Shown here piece after piece: positions 54,671-64,000 of a stretch of 64,000 nucleotides of DNA. The translations under genes and the position numbers were made by a program. Below the pieces are notes generated by a model. It did no database searches, was not told the DNA's origin, and saw only the letters and a program-made list of their open reading frames with translations. The number at the start of each line of letters is the position of its first letter. Within the stretch, counting starts at the first letter, position 1. Origin of the DNA: Azolla caroliniana (lineage: Eukaryota > Polypodiophyta); contig JBHGNT010000010.1 of NCBI GenBank assembly GCA_043228905.1, positions 7,936,001 through 8,000,000 of the forward strand. The letters are read 5' to 3'.

Positions 54671-55405
54671 TGTCGTGAAGAATGTGCTTCACGATATAAA
54701 AATGAGCTTAAATATTGTATTTAATAATATTTGAGAGACTTGAACCCACATCTTTATATATGAAAACAATGTACATACCACTAGGCTAGGCTATTTATTT
54801 GTAAAAGTTTGTAAAAAAATGTGCTTCATGATATAAGAATGAAGCTATATATTGTATTGAGTAAAATAGAGAGACTTGAACTCTCAACCTTATATACCAA
54901 ACACAAAGCATACACCACTAAGCTAGGTTAGTTATTTTAAAATACATTTTCATTATTATACTTATCCCATATCTATTTTCATACATAGCCATCATGCATC
55001 ACATGCAATGCATGTATGCCAAATGGCGATCATGCATTACATGTAACTCATGCATTGCATGCATGCCATGCTCCCATACATTACCATATGCATGGAAACA
55101 CTTATATAAAGAGGGGCAAGGAAACAAGAGGGGATCAAGAGAAAGTGGGAGAAAAGAATCTAAACAAGTATTGAAGATATCTTATTTGGTGAAGAGCCTT
55201 GCGTTTCAAAGTGGAAATCGTGGGTTCAAATCAAGGGGTCGGTATTGAAAAGATTCATCTTGCGATCAAGGATTGTAAAGTTGGTAAATTATTATATTTT
55301 TAATATACATCATGTTTATATCATATACTCTTGTTTCTAGAATCATACTTTGTCTCAATCTTCTTTCTTGAATCATACATTGTCTCTATCTTTTATTTAT
55401 GCTTG

Positions 55406-55444
<39 letters not shown>

Positions 55445-55581
55445 TTACTCGTAACTCTTCTTCTTACTATCCTTAACCATTCTATCATCACCATACAAGC
55501 CTTATTAAAAGTTAAGTTTCTTCAACTCTCCTTAACCTTAGTCCCCGCGGCTTCGCCGCATGAACCACAACTACCTTGACA
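54671..55581 (+). repeat. Ty3-2 3' LTR (911 bp)
   Basis: Starts TGTCGTGAAGAATGTGCTTC and ends CTACCTTGACA. The first 290 bp hold two tandem tRNA-like units (period 137 bp). The middle has palindromic CATGCATTACATG-type runs (54990-55080). A CT/CA microsatellite lies at 55405-55444. Possible TATA is ACTTATATAAAGAGG near 55100. Confidence 0.85.
54684..54957 (-). repeat. Two tandem tRNA-like units in the Ty3-2 LTR
   Basis: Units start GTGCTTCACGATAT (54684) and GTGCTTCATGATAT (54821). On the minus strand each has an A-box-like TAGCCTAGTGGTA (54788-54776) or TAGCTTAGTGGTG (54925-54913). Each also has a B-box-like GGGTTCAAGTC (54747-54737) or GAGTTCAAGTC (54882-54872), with tRNA-like spacing and a long variable region. 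They resemble tRNA-derived SINE heads. Whether Pol III uses them is unknown. Confidence 0.6.
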
Positions 55582-55800
55582 GCGGATCCTGAGCGGTGAA
55601 GTCAAACTTTGGTATGTTCGGACCGATCAGCAGGTTACCGACATTTTCACCAAGTCCCTTAGGATGGACAAGTTGCAACACTTCTCGGAGATGCTTGGTA
55701 TCAAGCACGTCGACGTGCCGCACTTGAGGGGGATAGCAACTAACGAGTTGGGGAAAGAGCCAACCGAAGGCAAGAGGAAAACCCAAGAAGAAGAAGATGC

Positions 55801-56310
55801 CTAATTGACTGATGAAGTTGCTAGTAGAGCTGGAACAAGTGGTTGTTGTCTGCCATAAGAGGACAAATGTAAATAACGCATAATAAAGAAGTGTATTAAT
55901 TATAATAGAAGCATTGAAGTAACGCGTGTAACGGTTCACACGGGAAGCGTAACCGACTAGGCCTTGTGTATATAAAGGGCATATTAACATTGTAAAGGGT
56001 TAGCGCATTTTTTAGCATAGTCTTTTAATATAGTTTCTATCTTCTCTGATTCCTGTCTCCTGTCTCATGTCTCTTGCCTTTTATCCCTGTGTGTGACTGT
56101 GTACGAGTAAGCGTAAGGTGAAGTACGTGTGCGTATTTACGCACAATAGGAGCTCGGTTGTAGCCGTCTCCCATTACTCCTTTTGTATACGCTCTACTGC
56201 ATAAGTCCCTACGTCCTACATGCTACACCAACCTCCTCTCCCTTGCACCACGATCACCTTGATACCTACCCCGAAGGATTGAGGGTAGGCCGTGTTCCTA
56301 CCTGGCAACA
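55801..56310 (+). repeat. Probable LTR preceding Ty3-3
   Basis: Contains GTGTATATAAAGGGC (near 55967) and a T/C-rich downstream part, and ends CCTGGCAACA at 56310. It is followed at once by CTTTTGGCACGCCCGGTG, a Ty3-like primer/leader segment. The left boundary is not determined, because it overlaps the end of the copia relic. Confidence 0.5.
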
Positions 56311-58333
56311 CTTTTGGCACGCCCGGTGATCTGTGAATCCTCACAGTCGAGCAACAAGGAATGGATGTCTAGTCGCCGATGTATCAGAGAACCTACTCGA
56401 CAAGATCGACCACTGACTAGATCCATCACCAGACAGACAGAAGAACGCGCTACGCGGAAACCCCGCCTTAGCGACTACGCCCCCTCTCTAGAGTACACGG
56501 TAGACTCTACGCTCACAGAACAGAGCGGCATTGGACAAGAAGTCCTATTGCACCTAGACCAATATAGTGTGACTAAGCTTCATAGCAGCCCTCACCGTGG
56601 AAGCATCAACCTTCCCTTGCCTAGCTTCACCGTCGCAACTAGAATGACCTTTTCATACCCCCGTTTCAGCGGAGAAACCAACGCTCGTTCCTCAACGTGT
56701 GGAACGCCAACCACATGACACAAAGGCTGCTAGAGGCGGAAGCCCACGAATCGAAGGTCGATGAGTTCGGGCTAACCTTAGATGGCCGGGTTGTGCGCTG
56801 GCACTCCCAACTCAATCTAACAACATTCACAACCTTCGACTAAACTGCAATCGTCATTCTTGCGGTTCTTCCATCGGAGTGTGCTGCAACGTGAAGTTAT
56901 CAGTCAGTTTTATATGATCAAGCAACTTCCAAAGGAATCCGTAGCGGATTTCAGTCTGCGGTTCCAGAGTCTACGACGTTAACTCACACAAGGCTCAACA
57001 GAGGAAGAAGCCAAGGATACATTTTTGGTAGCTTTATGATGACCCCTCAGGACTACATTGACCACGTAGAGTGTAAAGGGCGAGACGACAGATATGGTTA
57101 TTGAGAGGGCGTTGTAGCTTGAATTAGAGGACGAGGATGAAGGACTGTCCATGGCATCGCTCTGGCAGCCATTGGCCTAGGACGAGGAATATCGATTCTG
57201 CCAAGCAATTCAATGCACAATTTGCTTAAACTCCGGGCACTCTACGGTGGATTGTAACATGCGGATACATTGCCCTATTTTCCATTCACGGGTACATACG
57301 GTGGATTAGTGCGAATATAACATGCTGAACAAACCCACCTCGACAGTTCGCCGTATGGAACCACAACGACAGTACCGCCATAACGAGGAGAGTTTAGAGG
57401 ACAAATGACGCCAAGAGCCTCGCCAGGAGTATCGCTAGAAACCCCATAACCACAGAAGATTTCAGCAGCCACGGGAAGAGCAACCTGCACCCCTGGACAC
57501 CACCACATTGCCAGTAGTAGAGAAAGGAGAATCCAACGTACATTACTTCGCGTGCCAACAGCTAGGCCACTATGCGACACAATGTCCACAACGCAATAAA
57601 GGCAAGGACCCAACTGTGAATACCATCACGATGGATATCCAACAAGTCACTACATGCAGTCAGGTGAAAAACACAGAATGGACAGAACAAGATGACATAC
57701 GCAAGGTGGCCCAGGCCTGGGTGGAGAAAGCAAACGAAGCTAACGGGGAGCGAATGAAGCAAGAATTAGTGAGCGCCACTATGCAGATTGAAGATAAGGC
57801 ACTATCGCTAGATCCGCTATGGAAAGCTCTAGCGGATTGCGAAGTCACGTTGACCATGGATAAGCTCTTACGACTGGTCCCACAATTCTGATAGGTGGTA
57901 ACGAATCGTATACGGGGCACTGCTGGACTAGAGATCTCGGCCAATTTCAAAGAGTCCAATACTGGCCCAACAGTGATAGATCACCATAACCCGGCCATAA
58001 AAGTGGTGTTGTAGGGCCAAGAAATACAGGGGTGCATCGTCGACGGAGGTTCCGCCATAAATGTCATCAGTAAAACCATGTGTACTCGGCTAGGCATTAT
58101 AGATTGGGAAATGTGCTCATTTTGGCTCCGTATGGCAGACACCCGCTCCGTTAGACCCTAGGATTAATTCGAAAGCTAGGGATTGTAGTTGGGCGCCATC
58201 ACTTTGATATTTCTGCGGTCGTGCTCGCACTGGATGCCCTAGGGGTGTACCCAATTTTGTTAGGCAGACCATGGTTACGGTCTGCTAATATCAAGCAAAA
58301 CTGGCAGCATAATTGCATCAGTTTCTGACGCGG
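56311..58333 (+). pseudogene. Ty3-3: degenerate gag and protease
   Basis: Fragments in broken frames: MTFSYPRFSGETNARS then FLNVWNANHM-like Gag (near 56650). A damaged zinc knuckle VHYFACQQLGHYATQCP (near 57540) has its first cysteine displaced. A retropepsin-like region follows: GCIVDGGSAINVISKTMCTR (58035), FWLRMADTRSVRP, ISAVVLALDALGVYP-like and RPWLRSANIKQNWQHN. Stops are numerous. No RT or integrase is seen; the next element starts at 58334. The AP segment resembles plant Ty3 families with a GRPWLR block after the protease. Confidence 0.75.
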
Positions 58334-58961
58334 TGTCGTGAAGAAAACCGTCCACAAGCGGAATCGGTGCACCAGAGCGTAGGAACCGGCTCTTCATGCA
58401 CGATCCTCGGTAGGTAGGAAGTTAATAGGAAACGGCTCCTTCCTTGCCTATAAAAGGAGGGAGACGAGGAGGGGAATAAGGATTGCGAAGTAAGAGAGGA
58501 CGAAGTGCTGTCGGATTGTGGGCCAAAGGCTTCTCTCTCTTCCAAACTCCATAGCTTCTTTTTGTGCAGGTTTCGGGAGGCTCGCGCTGCTCTGAGGAAA
58601 GCCCGAGTGCTTCCGGCAGCACCTCCCACCTACTCCTTTCTTTCTGTGCATTTACGAACAGGCATCGGCATCTGTTCGCCGGCCTATTCAGTTGTAACCG
58701 ACTTCGTGTTCTTGTTGTTTGTCTTTGTTAATACATACATACATTCGTGTCTCTCTGTGTCGCTGTCCCACTCGCGTCTTTGTGTCGAAGGGCCGTGTCC
58801 CTGTGGATCTACGCTCGCACCTAGTGGGTCTCTTCCCTTCTCCTTTCTCTCTTGCTCTTCGGTACAAGACCCCCGAGGTCCCGCCTCATTCCACGCATCC
58901 GCGAGGAATACCTCGACATCTTGGTGAACCCGACGTGAAAGAGGCGGTAGAAGAGCAGAAG

Positions 58962-61088
58962 ATGAAAGGGTCGGATCTTGCGGAGGCCATGGCTTCGGCC
59001 GTGGATCGGATATTGAGCGCACGCGAGGGCTCTGGCGCCCTTGACAGAGCCATTGAGGCGGTCGTCGGTACGATCGGCCGGTTCAGCGGAAAGGATGCCA
59101 CGAAGTATTTGGCGTCCTACAGGGCAGAAATGCTGATGCGGGACATTCCGGAAGAGAGACGTCTTGCCGGGTTCCCTCGAGTGGCGATGCCGAGCATCCA
59201 TGCGGAGGTGCTCGAGGTACGGGCGGAGAGCCGTACCTGGGAGGAGTTCGAAGGCCGACTCCTAGAAAAATACGGGCTGGACGACGCGCTCCGGCTTTCG
59301 AAACGGGACTTCATGGAATGGGTGGAGTCCCCCGGCAAGGGAAGAAATGCGTCGGCACTCCTCCGGGAGTTTGAAGAACGCTTTGCGCGCCTTTCGGCGC
59401 TTGACCGAACCATTCTGGATACGAGCCGGGTCCTACTGTTCGTCAAGTCGGTGGACGAGCGGGACCGGGATCAAGTCGGCTCCTTGCTGGAAACTGAAGA
59501 CGGGCTGACGACCGACTGGGTTGCGGTTAAGAGAGTCTGTGGCCGTTTCGACAAACGTCGAGAATGGGCTGATAACGGGGCGGCCGGTGCGGGCTCGGTC
59601 ACAGCAAGGAGGCTTGAACCGGCACCGCAAGAGCGAAGGGTAGAAGCCCGGGAGTGGCTCGAAACCGGGTTGGCTCCGACCGGCATGGTCAATGACTCGT
59701 CCGGAGGAGCAACGCTGGAGGAGTTGACGCGGGCGATAAAGGATCTCTCGATCGCCCAGACTCGAAGGGAAGGCGGCGAACCGGCTCGTGACCGACGGCC
59801 GGTAGCAGGGAACAGGTGCATGTGGTGCGACGAGGTCGGCCACATTCGGAAGGACTGCGGCGATTTCGTAGAGGCGTTGAGGAACCGGGTGGTATACCTA
59901 TGGGAAGGCCGGGTGCACGTCGGCGACACCAGAAGGGCCCTAAACCGAAACGACGGGCGAGGAGGTATGAAGAGACTGATGGAAGAGGCAGCGGCCCGAC
60001 ACGTGGAGGCCATCCACTACTCGGCGTCGGCCGACATTTGGGTCGGGGGCAGCGAGGCCCGAAAGGAGAGCAAAGACGGATTCTGGTCGGCAATGCTGGA
60101 AGGCCTCGCCGGCGCACGGCTGAGGAAAGATGAAGCGGATCGCGCCGAGAGACGGGTCCGGGAAATAACCGGGTGGAACGACCCGGTCGAGGAGAAGACG
60201 GGCTTCGTAGAAGCCGCCTGCCGGAACTACGAGGCTCTGGTAGAAGACAAACGAGTGGGGAAAGCCGGAGCAGCCGGGCCCTCACAACGATACGAGACCC
60301 GATATGGGCAACGACGGAACGATGCTGGTGGGTCCAGCGCGCAGGATAACCCCAGGAAGGGCGGATACCGACTAGGGACAGAAATAGAAAGGACCACGGA
60401 CCTACGAAAGGTCCTAGAAGAGCGGATCCTCGACAACAAAGTGGAGCTGTCATTGCGGGAGGTGTTAGGGATCGCTAAGAAGGAGTTCCACGACTCCATT
60501 GTGGACTTGGTGAAGCGGAAGAGGCTGTCGACGGAAACGGAACCGGAAAGACCGGTGGAGGTGCGGACGACGCACATCGACGACTTGGCGCTGGAAGATG
60601 AGTGGGCGGAGAGCCACTATTCGAGGCCACACTGGGCCCGAGCGACCACGGAGACCCCGGTAAAGATCGGAGATGTTCAGGAACCGGTGGTGGCATTGGT
60701 GGACCACGGTTCGGAAATAAACCTGATGTCCATGGACTTCTATGAGAAGGGAAAGTGGCCGATCAACACCAAGCACGGGTGGAAGATACAGGCGGCGACA
60801 CGCGCCACCGAGGAACTGCACGGGGCCTGCCCGAACGTGCGAGTCAAGATCGGCGACGTCGAGATTGACCAACACTTCTTCGTACAGGAGACGTCCTCGC
60901 ACCCGGTCATATTAGGGGAACCATACATCACGGCAGCGCGAATGGAGACCAAGGTGCTGGACAACGGTTCGGCCTACGTGAGGGTCAAAAGCCAAGACGG
61001 GCGCCATTCGGTGCAATTTCTGATGGTGCGGCCGAACCACGAGCGAAACCGCGAATCCCTCGGTGGCGAGAACTGGGAGGATTTTTAG
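58962..61088 (+). CDS. Ty3-4 Gag-protease
   Basis: The frame is open from before 58719, but the first Met fitting Gag is at 58962 (MKGSDLAEAMASAVDRILSA), giving 708 aa to TAG 61088. The Gag core includes GTIGRFSGKDATKYLASYRA and DALRLSKRDFMEWVESPGKG. The CCHC knuckle CMWCDEVGHIRKDC is near residue 287. A long charged spacer follows. A retropepsin-like domain (about 565-690) carries EPVVALVDHGSEINLMS, where D-H-G stands in place of the usual D-S/T-G, then FFVQETSSHPVILGEPYITA and RVKSQDGRHSVQFLMV. RT is absent in this frame, so Pol must come from a separate start or frameshift. The start codon is a choice by homology. Confidence 0.85.
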   Translation: MKGSDLAEAMASAVDRILSAREGSGALDRAIEAVVGTIGRFSGKDATKYLASYRAEMLMRDIPEERRLAGFPRVAMPSIHAEVLEVRAESRTWEEFEGRLLEKYGLDDALRLSKRDFMEWVESPGKGRNASALLREFEERFARLSALDRTILDTSRVLLFVKSVDERDRDQVGSLLETEDGLTTDWVAVKRVCGRFDKRREWADNGAAGAGSVTARRLEPAPQERRVEAREWLETGLAPTGMVNDSSGGATLEELTRAIKDLSIAQTRREGGEPARDRRPVAGNRCMWCDEVGHIRKDCGDFVEALRNRVVYLWEGRVHVGDTRRALNRNDGRGGMKRLMEEAAARHVEAIHYSASADIWVGGSEARKESKDGFWSAMLEGLAGARLRKDEADRAERRVREITGWNDPVEEKTGFVEAACRNYEALVEDKRVGKAGAAGPSQRYETRYGQRRNDAGGSSAQDNPRKGGYRLGTEIERTTDLRKVLEERILDNKVELSLREVLGIAKKEFHDSIVDLVKRKRLSTETEPERPVEVRTTHIDDLALEDEWAESHYSRPHWARATTETPVKIGDVQEPVVALVDHGSEINLMSMDFYEKGKWPINTKHGWKIQAATRATEELHGACPNVRVKIGDVEIDQHFFVQETSSHPVILGEPYITAARMETKVLDNGSAYVRVKSQDGRHSVQFLMVRPNHERNRESLGGENWEDF

Positions 61089-61222
61089 AGAGGGCTGCCA
61101 AGGCGTGGGGCCAAGACAGCCCGGACACTCGGGAAAGACCCCACGACTGTACGATAGAACCGAAACCGAAGGAAACCTGTACGATAGGTAGGAAATTTTG
61201 CTTCTCCAACAACGGAGGGTGT

Positions 61223-64000
61223 ATGATAGTCGGCATCGTTGGCCGAGAAAAGACAAGGGCGGAAGTGCGACTTCGAGCGTGCGGAGTTCTCGGCCCGGAC
61301 GAGGAAATTAGCGGAGCCGTGGAGGCGGTCTCCTTCGACGACACCTTGGGAATGCTGAGGGAGGTAGCCGGAGAAGACCTTAATGAAGACCGGACGATAC
61401 CGGTATGTTCCGAAGAGATGTACGAAGACATCGCGAACTTCAGTCAGGGGCTCGGGTCCGATCGGACGGCCCGGGTTTGCACGAAGTACAAGACTGTGGA
61501 CCGGAAGGTAAGGCCAGTCGCGGCACCCTTACCGGAGGGCAGCGAGTCCCGAATCAAAGGGGTTGCGTCGGACCCCAGTTTGTGAGATCTGGTCTGCATA
61601 GGACACACCTTCACCGACGGGACGCTCCGGGAGCTCAAAATCGGTGGGGGCGGGTTCCTACTGCCGGCGGAGGAAGACCGGTTTCGGAGAATGCTCGGAA
61701 GGCACGGGAAAGCCTTCACATTCTCACCGGAAGAGATCGGGTGCGTAGACCCGACAATCGTGGAGCCGATGGTGATATTCACGGTATCGCATGTGCCGTG
61801 GAATCTCAAGCAGATTCCAGTACCGAGAGCTCACATCCCGAAGTTGATGGAGCTATTGAGGCAGAAAGTCGATATGGGCATTCTCGAACCGTCGAGTGCC
61901 CCATACTCGAACCGATGGTTTACCGTACCAAAGAAAAACGGAACATTGCGCTTCATTCAAGACCTGCAGCCGGTCAACAGAGTGACCATTCGGAACGCAG
62001 GAATCGGACCGACCATAGACGAGTTCGCGGAGGCCTTCGCCGGATGGTCGATTTACTCGGTCGGTGATCTGTACTCGGGGTACGACCAGTTCCAGCTAGC
62101 CGTGGAGAGTAGAGACATTACGACGATGCGAACTCCCCTCGGCCTAGTGCGAATGTGTACCCTGCCACAAGGAGGGACCAACTCGGTGGCCCACATGGTG
62201 AATGCAATGAACAAGGTCCTGAGGGATTGCATCCCGGACATCACCATGCCATTTCTAGACGACATTCCGATCAAGGGGTGCCCGGTAGAAGAGAAGGACG
62301 CAACACTCGGACCGGACGGATGCCGGCGATTCGTGGCAACACACATCGACGACTGCGAGAAGGTGCTACAAAGGCTAGAGGATGCGAGGCTCACCTTCTC
62401 CGGGGAGAAATTGGCCTTCGGGCAAACAGAAATCCTGGTGGTCGGACACCTATGTGGACCATATGGCCGGAAGCCGTCTCCGGCAAAGGTAGAAGCCATC
62501 TCCGCGATGAAGACCGACTGTAGCTCGGTTACGGAAGTTCAGAGGTTCCTGGGGGCATGCGCATTCTACCACATATGGATCCCGCATTACGCCCACGTTG
62601 CGGAGCCGCTATACGGGTTGCTGAAGAAAAGGCGAAAATTCGAGTGGCGAGACGAGCACACGGAGTCGGTCCGGAAGCTGAAGGAAGCTCTTGCGGCAGC
62701 ACCGACGCTCCGGAAGGCTGTCTACGAGAAGGGTACCCCGGTATACATAACGGTGGATACGAGTCCGACCGGGATCGGATGGGTCGTCAACCAAGAAGAC
62801 GGGGACGGTATTCGGTCCCCGATCCAATTCTGCGCGAAGGTCCTCAGTGAGCGACAGCGAGGGTACGCCCAGGTTAAACGTGAACTCTGGGGTATCGTTT
62901 CGGCAATAAAGGCCGACAAAGACTACCTGATCGGGATGGAAGTGATTATCGAGACGGATTGCCTGCCAATTCTCGGCATGGTTTCCGGATGCGCGACACC
63001 GGACCTGGCGATGCTCAGGTGGATAGCGTACATCAAGTCCCTGGATCCGGAAATACGGCACATTTCCGGAAAGGACAATGCCATGGCCAACATGCTTTCG
63101 AGGGCGAGGTTTGATGATGAGGGCGGCATGGTTTTGGAGGACGAAGAAGTCGGCGTGGACTTCTTCGAGGCGGCGTACGTGACGACCGATGGGACGAGCA
63201 CTCCGGCACTTAACGACTTCGACGAGAGCAAGTACGACGGCGAGTGGCTCCAGATTGGTGGATTTTTGAGGACAATGACGCCGGATGCGTCATGGACGAA
63301 GGACGAGGCCAACCGGATCCGGAAGAAAGCTTACTGATTCTTTCTCCGGGATGGATACTTATGGAAGCACCCGGAGAAGAGGAACGACGTCCCGCTCTGG
63401 GTGGTGGCGATGAAGGAAGAACAAGGGGAGCTGCTGACGGCCTACCACGACAACCCTTGGGCTGGACACCGTGGAACGTGGGCCACGTTCGAGAAGATAA
63501 AGGGGAAGTACTGGTGGCCGGGACTGTACAGGGACGTGCATCGGTTCGTGACAACTTGCGAGAGCTGTCAGATGCACTCCATAGTCCGACATCGGGACGG
63601 GCTTCACCCTACGTACCCTCCGACCATCCACTTCAAATGGATGGTAGACCTGGTGACGATGCCGATAGGAGTAGGACAGATGCGGTATCTGGTCCTGGCT
63701 CGGGAAGATCTGACGAACCAGGTGGAAGGCCGGGCCCTTCAGAACAAGACGACCGTGGCCGTATGTCGGTTCCTGATCGAGGACGTGATATGCCGGTACG
63801 GGTGCGTCGGGAAGATCGTGGCTGATCGCGGGGAGTTGGACGCCGAAGAGGCCGAGGAGCTGTTCGACCGGTTAGGAGTCAAGCTCTCGCTTACCACTAC
63901 GTACAATCCGGAGGCGAATGGAAAGGTGGAGCGCGGACACGGACCGATCGTCAAGGCGTTAGTTCGGGCATGCGGGGGTCAAGTCGGGAACTGGCCGCGG
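61223..64000 (+). pseudogene. Ty3-4 Pol: RT, RNase H and integrase, two stop codons
   Basis: One frame from 61223 to the window end is interrupted only by TGA at 61583 and TGA at 63335. RT: RFIQDLQPVNRVTIRNAGIG, IYSVGDLYSGYDQFQLAVES and the catalytic TMPFLDDIPIKG. The connection reads LGACAFYHIWIPHYAHVAEP. RNase H: YITVDTSPTGIGWVVNQEDG and IRHISGKDNAMANMLSRARF. Integrase: HDNPWAGHRGTWATFEKIKG, CESCQMHSIVRHRDGLHPTY, FKWMVDLVTMPIGVGQMRYL, VADRGELDAEEAEEL and LTTTYNPEANGKVERGHGPI. The core D, D and E are all visible. Both TGA codons sit where arginine (CGA) is plausible. The element is probably recently inactivated; the C-terminus is outside the window. Confidence 0.85.

Larger units (their letters stand above)
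54457..55581 (+). mobile_element. Ty3-2: internally deleted element reduced to pol tail and 3' LTR
   Basis: It begins with only 17 bp of LTR start (TGTCGTGAAGAATGTGC, 54457-54473). It then jumps to the integrase C-terminus of a Ty3 Pol (VTYFLNELDGTEIRISIVGK, RIKIFKRR), a stop, an acidic tail, the polypurine tract AGAGGGGGTGGG (54659-54670) and a complete 3' LTR (54671-55581). GCGG flanks both sides (54453-54456, 55582-55585). The host copia frame is restored when it is removed. The rest of the 5' LTR and nearly all of the interior were lost in one deletion. Confidence 0.85.
53771..55800 (+). pseudogene. Copia RT-RNase H relic carrying a Ty3 insertion
   Basis: 53860-54450 reads VDRTVNRYKVRFVAKGYA, YDKTFASMAKMTT, MDVKNVFIEGNLEEQ, LLYVDDLVVTGPNLGKINQV, FEMKDPGNLHYFLGIEVINT and YMLNMLYKFGMTEC, with several stops. 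At PLDRNL it jumps directly to the RNase H end (FVRKR, then after the insertion ILSGEVKLWYVRTDQQVTDI, FTKSLRMDKLQHFSEMLGIK). The deleted middle is about 100 or more residues. The Ty3 insertion 54457-55581 lies exactly between the R and I codons. Confidence 0.85.
58334..64000 (+). mobile_element. Ty3-4: long, mostly intact Ty3 element running off the window
   Basis: The LTR starts TGTCGTGAAGAAAACCG at 58334, sharing TGTCGTGAAGAA with Ty3-2. TATAAAAGGAGGG lies at 58449. The LTR end is not fixed; the leader ends before 58962. Gag-protease (58962-61088) and Pol (61223 to the window end) are in different frames. The base composition is much more GC-rich than the surroundings, as in Copia-B, which suggests youth. 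The integrase end and 3' LTR lie beyond 64000. Confidence 0.85.

Noticed and set aside
55185-55250. Third tRNA-like unit in the Ty3-2 LTR (plus strand, GGGTTCAAATC)
   Set aside because: A B-box-like match exists, but the A-box (TTGGTGAAGAGCC) is weak and no duplication or conservation supports it.
59689-60453. 254-codon minus-strand open frame
   Set aside because: It is opposite the GC-rich Ty3-4 Gag; its arginine/serine/proline-rich composition is typical of a shadow frame and no domain is seen.

Overview
This window is nuclear DNA of a land plant, probably a flowering plant. The support is plant-type spliced genes with GT-AG introns, a cytosolic-type tRNA-Gly, a plastid-type nucleobase transporter, a cytosolic ribosomal protein gene with a telo-box promoter, and dense nested Ty1/copia and Ty3/gypsy LTR retrotransposons. 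I cannot place the species from sequence alone.

Host genes are few: (1) the 3' half of a CCCH/WD40 (ZFWD-type) gene in seven exons, 5271-7572 (+); (2) tRNA-Gly(GCC), 9296-9366 (-); (3) a two-exon NCS1/PLUTO-like nucleobase transporter, 27026-28840 (+); (4) two-exon ribosomal protein uL4 (RPL4), 30965-32517 (-). The space between them is AT-rich. It holds two decayed non-LTR retrotransposon relics (2400-3330 and 9840-10650, both -), local tandem duplications, microsatellites and copies of a short hAT-like non-autonomous element.

The rest is nested LTR elements. A copia element (Copia-A, 11147-24853, 5-bp target duplication TTAAT) contains a solo LTR (14132-14575), a complete Ty3 chromovirus (Ty3-1, 15143-20851, target duplication GAAGC), an in-frame fusion to a second copia family (Copia-B) and an inverted Copia-A gag segment. 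From 32.9 to 56.3 kb lies a mosaic of broken copia families in both orientations, a second degenerate copy of the chromovirus (41612-45339, -), a 150-bp tandem array and one pristine Copia-B element (45959-51296) with two LTRs that look identical and an uninterrupted 1357-aa Gag-Pol. From 56.3 kb to the end lie a degenerate Ty3 gag/protease region and a largely intact Ty3 element of another lineage that runs off the window.

The most interesting system is Ty3-1. Its protein resembles the Tf1/sushi chromoviruses known mainly from fungi and vertebrates. It has no tRNA-type primer binding site. Instead, the 12 nt at the predicted 5' end of its transcript are perfectly complementary to the 12 nt where a primer binding site should be. 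The divergent second copy changes both sides of this pairing together. This is the signature expected for Tf1-style self-priming. The same LTRs also carry a tRNA-like A-box/B-box pair on the antisense strand at their outer edge; an unrelated Ty3 LTR at 54671-55581 carries two such units in tandem.
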